This document shows positions 58,802 to 64,000 of a stretch of DNA of 64,000 nucleotides, piece after piece. Within the stretch, counting starts at the first letter, position 1. Each line of letters starts with the position of its first letter. This DNA is from Halomonas aestuarii (GTDB lineage: Bacteria; Pseudomonadota; Gammaproteobacteria; Pseudomonadales; Halomonadaceae): assembly GCF_001886615.1 (NCBI RefSeq), contig NZ_CP018139.1:3472001-3536000 (forward strand), read 5' to 3'. The position numbers and the translations under genes are program-made. A model generated the notes under the pieces. The model was not told the DNA's origin. It saw only the letters and a program-made list of their open reading frames with translations, and ran no database searches.

Positions 58802-61241
58802 CATTGCCCAAGACGCCTCCCGGAGCAATCAGGGCGACGCGCCGCTGGCGAGGGAGGCCGTCGCCCCCCGGGGAGGCCCCGGCGCCTCCCGCGCCCACGA
58901 CAGCGCCATCAAACACGTTACCGGCCGCGCCGCCTACATCGATGACATCCCGAGCCCCGCCGATACCCTTCACGTGGCGCTCGGCCTGTCGCCGACGGCC
59001 CATGGCCGCCTGACCCGACTGGACCTGGAGAAGGTCAGGGCCGCACCGGGCGTGGTGGACGTGATCACGCTGGCCGACATCCCCGGCCACATCGACATCG
59101 GCCCGGTGTTCCCCGGCGACCCGCTGTTCGCCGACGACGAGATCAGCTACGTGGGCCAGTGCCTGTTCGCCGTGGCCGCCGAGAGCCACCGGGACGCCCG
59201 CCTGGCGGTGAAGGAGGCGGTGGTCGAGATCGACGAGCGGCCCGCCTCCCTGGACCCGGTCGCAGCCGCCGAGCGCGGGGAGTTCGTGCGCCCCACCCAC
59301 GTCCACGAGCGAGGCGACTGGCAGCAGGCCCTGGATGACGCGCCCCACGTCCTCGAGGGCGAGCAGTTCGTCGGCGGCCAGGAGCACTTCTACCTCGAGG
59401 GCCAGGCCTGCCTGGTCCTGCCCACCGAGGACGAGGGCGTGATCATCCATACCTCCAACCAGCACCCCAGCGAGACCCAGAAGCTGGTGGCGGAGGTGCT
59501 CGGGATCCCCTTCCACGCGGTGACGGTGGAAGTGCGCCGCATGGGCGGGGGCTTCGGCGGCAAGGAGACCCAGGCCTCCCCCTGGGCCTGCATCGCCGCC
59601 CTGCACGCGAGACGCACCGGCCGGGCCACCAGGATTCGCCTGCCCCGCGCCGAGGACACCCGCGCCACCGGCAAGCGTCACCCCTTCCACAACCGCTACC
59701 GGCTCGGCGTCGACGCCCGGGGCGTGCTGGCCGGCGGCGAGATCACGCTGATCGGCGACTGTGGCTATTCGCCGGACCTGTCAGATGCCATCGTCGACCG
59801 CGCCATGTTCCATGCCGACAACGCCTACTCGCTGGGCGCCGCCCGGGTCACCGGGAAGCGCGCCCGCACCCACAAGGCCTCGAACACCGCCTTCCGCGGC
59901 TTCGGCGGCCCCCAGGGCATGATGATCATCGAGCGGGCCATGGACGACATCGCCCGGCACCTGGGCGAGGACCCGCTGACCATCCGCAAGCGCAACCTCT
60001 ATCGCACCAAGGACCCGGATGGCACCCCCCGGGACGTCAGCCACTACGGCCAGCGGGTCGAGCAGCTCTCGCTGCTGCAGGACATCGTCGCCCGGCTGGA
60101 GGAGAGCAGCGACTACTGGGCGCGCCGGCGCGAGATCGCCGCCTTCAATGCGCAAAGCCCGGTCATCCGGAAGGGGCTGGCGCTGACCCCGGTGAAGTTC
60201 GGTATCTCCTTCACCGTCCAGCACCTGAACCAGGCCGGCGCCCTGCTGATCGTCTATACCGACGGCAGCGTGATGATCAACCACGGCGGCACCGAGATGG
60301 GCCAGGGGCTGCACACCAAGGTCTGCCAGGTGGTGGCCCGGGAGCTGGGCCTCGACCTGGCGCGGGTGCGCATCACCGCCACCCGGACCGACAAGGTACC
60401 CAACACCTCCCCCACCGCCGCCTCCAGTGGCGCCGACCTCAACGGCCAGGCCGCCCGGGATGCGGCCAGCAAGCTGCGCGAGCGGCTGTTCGACTTCGCC
60501 GCCACGCACTTCGATCGCGAGGCCGGCGGGCTGGACCGCGAGGCCATGCGCCTGGAGGACGGCCACCTGGTGGCGGGCCTCGGCGAGGACGAGACGCGCA
60601 TCCCCTGGGGCGAGCTCGTCCAGGCCGCCTACATGGCCCGGGTCTCACTCTCCGAGAAGGGTTTCTACGCCACCCCGCTGATCCACTACGACCGCGCCAC
60701 CGGCCGTGGCCGGCCCTTCTACTACTACGCCTTTGGGGCCGCCGTGGCCGAGGTGGAGGTGGACACCCTGTCCGGCGAGTACCGGCTGAGCCGCGCCGAC
60801 ATCCTCCACGACGTCGGCGACTCCCTGAACCCGGCCATCGACATCGGCCAGATCGAGGGCGCCTTCATCCAGGGCATGGGCTGGCTGACCAGCGAGGAGC
60901 TCAGGTGGAACGACGCCGGCCGGCTGGTCACCGACGGCCCGTCCACCTACAAGATCCCGGCCTTCGGCGACCTGCCGCCGACCTTCAAGGTCGACCTGCT
61001 CCAGGGGCACCCCAACTCCCGGGCCAGCCTCTACCGCTCCAAGGCCGTGGGCGAGCCTCCGTTCATGCTCGGCATCTCGGTGTGGTCGGCGCTGCGCGAT
61101 GCCCTGGCGAGCCTCGCCGGCTACCGGGTGAGTCCGGCACTCGACACCCCCGCCACCCCGGAACGGGTGCTGATGGTCGCCGATGCGCTGCGCCGAACCC
61201 AAGACGCGTCCCCGACGAGGCCCGACCATGCCCCTGTCTGA
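58785..61241 (+). CDS. xdhB: Xanthine dehydrogenase molybdenum-binding subunit
   Basis: This 818-residue subunit binds molybdopterin and holds the active site. GQCLFAVAAES, VEVRRMGGGFGGKETQAS, SNTAFRGFGGPQGMMIIE, GGTEMGQGLHTK and the catalytic Glu in KAVGEPPFML are all present. It overlaps xdhA upstream and xdhC by 14 bases downstream, so the three are translated together. Confidence 0.96.
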   Translation: MRTLTDIAQDASRSNQGDAPLAREAVAPRGGPGASRAHDSAIKHVTGRAAYIDDIPSPADTLHVALGLSPTAHGRLTRLDLEKVRAAPGVVDVITLADIPGHIDIGPVFPGDPLFADDEISYVGQCLFAVAAESHRDARLAVKEAVVEIDERPASLDPVAAAERGEFVRPTHVHERGDWQQALDDAPHVLEGEQFVGGQEHFYLEGQACLVLPTEDEGVIIHTSNQHPSETQKLVAEVLGIPFHAVTVEVRRMGGGFGGKETQASPWACIAALHARRTGRATRIRLPRAEDTRATGKRHPFHNRYRLGVDARGVLAGGEITLIGDCGYSPDLSDAIVDRAMFHADNAYSLGAARVTGKRARTHKASNTAFRGFGGPQGMMIIERAMDDIARHLGEDPLTIRKRNLYRTKDPDGTPRDVSHYGQRVEQLSLLQDIVARLEESSDYWARRREIAAFNAQSPVIRKGLALTPVKFGISFTVQHLNQAGALLIVYTDGSVMINHGGTEMGQGLHTKVCQVVARELGLDLARVRITATRTDKVPNTSPTAASSGADLNGQAARDAASKLRERLFDFAATHFDREAGGLDREAMRLEDGHLVAGLGEDETRIPWGELVQAAYMARVSLSEKGFYATPLIHYDRATGRGRPFYYYAFGAAVAEVEVDTLSGEYRLSRADILHDVGDSLNPAIDIGQIEGAFIQGMGWLTSEELRWNDAGRLVTDGPSTYKIPAFGDLPPTFKVDLLQGHPNSRASLYRSKAVGEPPFMLGISVWSALRDALASLAGYRVSPALDTPATPERVLMVADALRRTQDASPTRPDHAPV

Positions 61242-62106
61242 ACAACGTCCTGAACCCTGGCACGCGGCGCTGGATCGCCTGCAGCGCGGGGCACGCCCGC
61301 ATGCGCTGGCAAGCATCGTGGGTGTGGCGGGCTCCACCCCCCGGGAGCCCGGCGCCAAGATGGTGATCACCCCGGAGGCCGTCCATGACACCCTGGGCGG
61401 CGGCACCTTCGAGCTGCAGGTCATCGAGACCGCCCGGGAGGCCCTCGGCCGGGGCGACGCCGGCACGCGGCTGGAGGCCTTCCCCCTGGGCGGGCGCTCC
61501 GGCCAGTGCTGCGGCGGCTACGTGCACGTGCTGATCGAGCTGTTCGCCGGCGCCGAGATGACCGTGGCGCTGTTCGGCGCCGGCCACGTGGGCCAGGCCC
61601 TGGTCGAGGTGATGGCGCCACTGCCCTGGCGGGTGCTGTGGTTCGACAGCCGCGAGGACGCCTTCCCGGACACGCCCCCCGAAGGCGAGCGCGTGCGCCG
61701 TCGGCGCATCGCCCCCGGCGCCGAGGGCCCCCGGGTAGAGGCCGCCGTGAACGGCCTGCCCGCGGGCTGCCACGCCCTGGTGATGACCCATGACCACGCC
61801 GAGGACCGCGCCCTGGTCGATGCCCTGCTGCGTCGCGGCGACTGCGCCTCCATCGGCCTGATCGGCTCGCACAGCAAGTGGGCAAGCTTCCGCCGGCGGC
61901 TCGACGAGGCCGGCCACGATGAGGCGGCGCTGGCCGGGGTACGCTGCCCCATCGGCGTGCCCGGCGCCGTCGGCAAGCGGCCCTACGAGATCGCCCTGGC
62001 CGTGGCCGCGGAGCTGCTGACCATCAGGCCGGCGCCCGAGCGGGCCGACCGCCGCGGCGTGCCCGCCGAGACCCTGCGCGAGACCTTTTCCCCTTCACGG
62101 GACTGA
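61228..62106 (+). CDS. xdhC: Xanthine dehydrogenase accessory protein
   Basis: The 292-residue protein loads sulfurated molybdenum cofactor into the enzyme. An N-terminal XdhC-CoxI motif (ASIVGVAGSTPREPGAKMVI; GRSGQCCGGYVHV) is followed by a Rossmann-like domain (VALFGAGHVGQALVEVMAPL; SIGLIGSHSKWASFRRRL). The ATG at 61228 is within xdhB. The stop precedes the second RNA element by 48 bases. Confidence 0.95.
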   Translation: MPLSEQRPEPWHAALDRLQRGARPHALASIVGVAGSTPREPGAKMVITPEAVHDTLGGGTFELQVIETAREALGRGDAGTRLEAFPLGGRSGQCCGGYVHVLIELFAGAEMTVALFGAGHVGQALVEVMAPLPWRVLWFDSREDAFPDTPPEGERVRRRRIAPGAEGPRVEAAVNGLPAGCHALVMTHDHAEDRALVDALLRRGDCASIGLIGSHSKWASFRRRLDEAGHDEAALAGVRCPIGVPGAVGKRPYEIALAVAAELLTIRPAPERADRRGVPAETLRETFSPSRD

Positions 62107-62153
62107 GCGCACATGGCGACAGGCCGGCGAGATGATCGCCAGGGACAGGCGGC

Positions 62154-62229
62154 GCGAGGGTCTTTTGCCGGGGATGGCAAAAGTAGCGCCCATGGAGGGG
62201 TTCACAGCGCCCTCGCAATGGTCCGGCAC
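62154..62229 (+). ncRNA. Candidate purine-sensing riboswitch in the guaD leader (copy B)
   Basis: P1 is GCGAGGG (62154-62160) with CCCTCGC (62210-62216); P2 is TTTTGCC with GGCAAAA around GGGGAT (62163-62182); P3 is CCC with GGG (62189-62200). The parts outside stems match copy A: GTAGCGC, TTCACAGCGC and the following AATGGTCCGGCAC are identical, and the P1-to-GTAGCGC distance is 23 in both. It lies between xdhC and guaD, 108 bases before guaD, and lets guaD respond separately from xdhABC. Confidence 0.6.
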
Positions 62230-62336
62230 TCCGGAGCCTGTCGATGGAACAGCTCATCACGTGCCAAGCAATGAAAGACACTTTAAATCAGTTGTTTCTT
62301 GAGCACCGGCCAAGCCGATGCTGAATGGAGAGAGTC

Positions 62337-63659
62337 ATGAACGACCCCCGACCCCATGTGCGCGTCCTGCGCGGTCCCCTGCTGAGCTTCGACGCCGACC
62401 CGGGCGACGGCGACACTCCGGCGCCGGGGAGCGTGCGTCACCTGGAGGACGGTGCCCTCTGGCTGGTCGACGGCCAGATCCACGCCGTCGCCGACTACGC
62501 GGCGCTGGCGCCCCACCTGCCGTCGGACATCGAGGTGGTGGACTACTCGGGAAAGCTGATGCTGCCGGGGTTCATCGACAGCCATGTGCATTATTCGCAG
62601 CTGGACATCATGGCCTCCTACGGCCGACAGCTGCTCGACTGGCTCAACGACTACACCTTCCCCGAGGAGTGCCGCTTCGCCGAACGCGCCCACGCCGAGG
62701 CCGTCACCGACGCCTTCCTCGACGAGATGCTCAGGGTCGGCACCACCACCGCCCAGGTCTTCTGCTCCAGCCACCCGGTCTCGGTGGACGCCTTCTTCAC
62801 GGCCTGCCGCCGACGCGGCCTGCGCATGCTCGCCGGCAAGGTGCTGATGGACCGCCATGCCCCCGAGGCGCTCCGTGACGACACCCTGGGCGGCATCCGG
62901 GATACCGAACGACTGATCGGCGACTGGCACGGCAGGGGCCGGCTCGGCTACAGCCTGACGCCGCGATTCGCCCCCACCTCCACCCGGGCGCAGCTCGATG
63001 CTACCGGGGCACTCTTGCGCAACGACCCGAGCCTTTGGCTGCAGACCCATCTCGCCGAGAACACCGGCGAGCTCGACTGGGTGGCCGAGCTCTTCCCGGA
63101 GAGTCGCGACTACCTGGAGGTCTATGAACGGTCGGGCCTGGTGGGGCCCCGCAGCACCTTCGCCCACGGCATCCACCTCGACCAGGAGATGCGCGGACGC
63201 CTGGCGGCCCGGGGGGCCAACCTGGCCTTCTGCCCCAGCTCCAACCTCTTCCTCGGCAGCGGCCTGTTCGACCGGCTCGCCGCCCGGGAGGCCGGCCTGG
63301 CGATCAGCTATGCCAGCGATGTCGGCGGCGGGACGGACCTCTCGGGACTGGCCACCCTCAAGGCCGCCTACCAGGTCGGCCAGCTGCGCGGACAGCCGCT
63401 CACGGCCTGGCAGGGCTTCTACGGGCTGACGCTGGGCAATGCCAGGGCGCTGTCGCTGGACGAGCGGATCGGCCGGTTTGCCCCCGGCATGGAGGCGGAT
63501 CTCGTGGTGCTCGACCCGGCCGCCACCCCGCTCATGGCGAGGCGCACGGCGCGCAGCCGGAGCCTGGCCGAGATGCTCTTCGCGATGATGATGCTGGGCG
63601 ACGACCGGACGGTGGCCGAGACCTGGGCGGCGGGACGGCCGGTGCACCGCCGGGGGTGA
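62337..63659 (+). CDS. guaD: Guanine deaminase
   Basis: The 440-residue amidohydrolase converts guanine to xanthine, the substrate of xdhAB. Zn-site motifs are present: GFIDSHVHYSQLD, WLQTHLAENTGEL, FAHGIHLDQEM and SYASDVGGGTDLS. The GuaD-type NDYTFPEE segment follows the first motif. The ATG at 62337 has GGAGAGA six bases upstream; the ATG at 62325 has no ribosome site. Confidence 0.96.
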   Translation: MNDPRPHVRVLRGPLLSFDADPGDGDTPAPGSVRHLEDGALWLVDGQIHAVADYAALAPHLPSDIEVVDYSGKLMLPGFIDSHVHYSQLDIMASYGRQLLDWLNDYTFPEECRFAERAHAEAVTDAFLDEMLRVGTTTAQVFCSSHPVSVDAFFTACRRRGLRMLAGKVLMDRHAPEALRDDTLGGIRDTERLIGDWHGRGRLGYSLTPRFAPTSTRAQLDATGALLRNDPSLWLQTHLAENTGELDWVAELFPESRDYLEVYERSGLVGPRSTFAHGIHLDQEMRGRLAARGANLAFCPSSNLFLGSGLFDRLAAREAGLAISYASDVGGGTDLSGLATLKAAYQVGQLRGQPLTAWQGFYGLTLGNARALSLDERIGRFAPGMEADLVVLDPAATPLMARRTARSRSLAEMLFAMMMLGDDRTVAETWAAGRPVHRRG

Positions 63660-63668
63660 GCCCGGCGC

Positions 63669-64000
63669 TCAGACGGCGATTCGGGCCAGGTTGCGGCCGT
63701 CGTCCTTGGCCTGGTAGAGGGCCTCGTCGGCCCGCTTGAGGATGTCGTCCAGGTCGTCGCCGGGAACGGTCAGGCTGGCCCCCACGCTGACGGTCACCGG
63801 CATCCCCTCCACCTCGATCGCCGCCACCTCCCGCCGCAGCCGTTCGGCGACCAGGACGAGGGTGGGCTGATCGCAGGGGGAGAGCAGCACGAGGAACTCG
63901 TCCCCTCCCCAGCGCGAGGCCCGATCATAGGGGCGCAGGCCGCTCTGCAGCACCTCGGCGACCTGGATCAGGGCCTGGTCGCCCGCCGCATGGCCCTGGG
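63669..64000 (-). CDS. GGDEF domain protein (partial, N-terminus off the right edge)
   Basis: The C-terminal ~110 residues of a diguanylate cyclase are present: GHAAGDQALIQVAEVLQSGL, the active-site SRWGGDEFLVLLS and EALYQAKDDGRN. GGDEF is intact, so c-di-GMP synthesis is expected. No RxxD inhibitory site (usually five residues before GGDEF) is evident: YDRAS precedes RWGGDEF. It converges on guaD with a nine-base gap. Confidence 0.93.
   Translation of the reverse strand, partial: QGHAAGDQALIQVAEVLQSGLRPYDRASRWGGDEFLVLLSPCDQPTLVLVAERLRREVAAIEVEGMPVTVSVGASLTVPGDDLDDILKRADEALYQAKDDGRNLARIAV

Noticed and set aside
57002..59690. Minus-strand frames of 608 and 427 codons opposite xdhA and xdhB
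   Set aside because: The Gly/Gln/Ala/Val bias is that of antisense high-GC DNA; xdhA and xdhB have full catalytic motifs.

Overview
The window is high-GC gammaproteobacterial chromosome, most consistent with Halomonas or a close member of the Halomonadaceae. This rests on the cytochrome oxidase gene order, DUF6482, DUF2970 and DUF2909 proteins, an OpuC/Yeh-type osmolyte ABC transporter, TRAP transport genes and a RutR-like/xdhABC/guaD purine module. The taxon is inferred from gene content and codon style, not from a marker gene. Layout: (1) 1-5.5 kb is an aa3-type cytochrome c oxidase operon on the minus strand (ctaC with a fused cytochrome c domain, ctaD, ctaG, ctaE), a small membrane protein and a divergent SURF1 gene cut by the left edge. 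(2) 5.6-7.3 kb holds a phasin-like protein and an lrgAB pair. (3) A tRNA-Pro(GGG) at 7474 is followed by a visibly AT-richer accessory stretch to about 13.9 kb. It contains a broken mvaT (H-NS-like) gene, a TerB+J-domain protein overlapping a membrane J-like protein, small membrane proteins, a DUF2167 protein, a gene remnant with in-frame stops, a TerB-like+BRCT protein and an orphan type I-E-like CRISPR array of six divergent repeats. No integrase or transposase was recognised. (4) 14-17.5 kb has pirin, an MFS transporter with a 161-residue low-complexity acidic tail, and DUF6482. (5) 18-26.7 kb is a lower-GC catabolic block: a LysR regulator convergent to a seven-gene operon (GlpD-like FAD oxidoreductase, Tat-exported solute-binding protein, two permeases, two ATPases, SDR dehydrogenase). 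Its substrate is unknown.

(6) 27.3-31 kb is a four-gene OpuC/Yeh-type quaternary-amine ABC transporter, followed by a nitrilase-family hydrolase. (7) 32-34.2 kb carries small enzymes (lipocalin-like, MAPEG, VOC) and a fossil piece of mmsA. (8) 34.4-39.2 kb is a LysR-linked catabolic operon of an HxD-type 2-oxoglutarate/iron oxygenase, an M24-fold enzyme closely resembling the DMSP lyase DddP but lacking its catalytic Asp, and an MmsA-type CoA-acylating semialdehyde dehydrogenase. It may release a C3/C4 semialdehyde from an osmolyte-like compound, possibly imported by the transporter nearby. (9) 39.2-45 kb has an acidic repeat exoprotein, a fossil of the neighbouring LysR gene, a GGDEF/EAL protein, a GATase-AraC regulator, small proteins, nfo and a GNAT. 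(10) 45.1-48.2 kb is a dctPQM TRAP operon plus a lipoprotein. (11) 48-56 kb contains DUF938, rluF, a YchJ-like protein, a P-type cation ATPase and hrpB. (12) 56.3-63.7 kb is a purine-oxidation locus: RutR-like repressor, xdhABC and guaD. The right edge cuts a GGDEF gene.

The most striking non-coding signal is in the purine locus. The leaders of xdhA (57114-57189) and guaD (62154-62229) share a structured RNA element: blocks of sequence are identical while three stems change by compensatory substitutions. Context suggests a purine-sensing riboswitch, possibly of the xanthine (NMT1) class. A RutR-like palindrome lies just upstream of xdhA, so this pathway may be controlled both by a repressor and by RNA.
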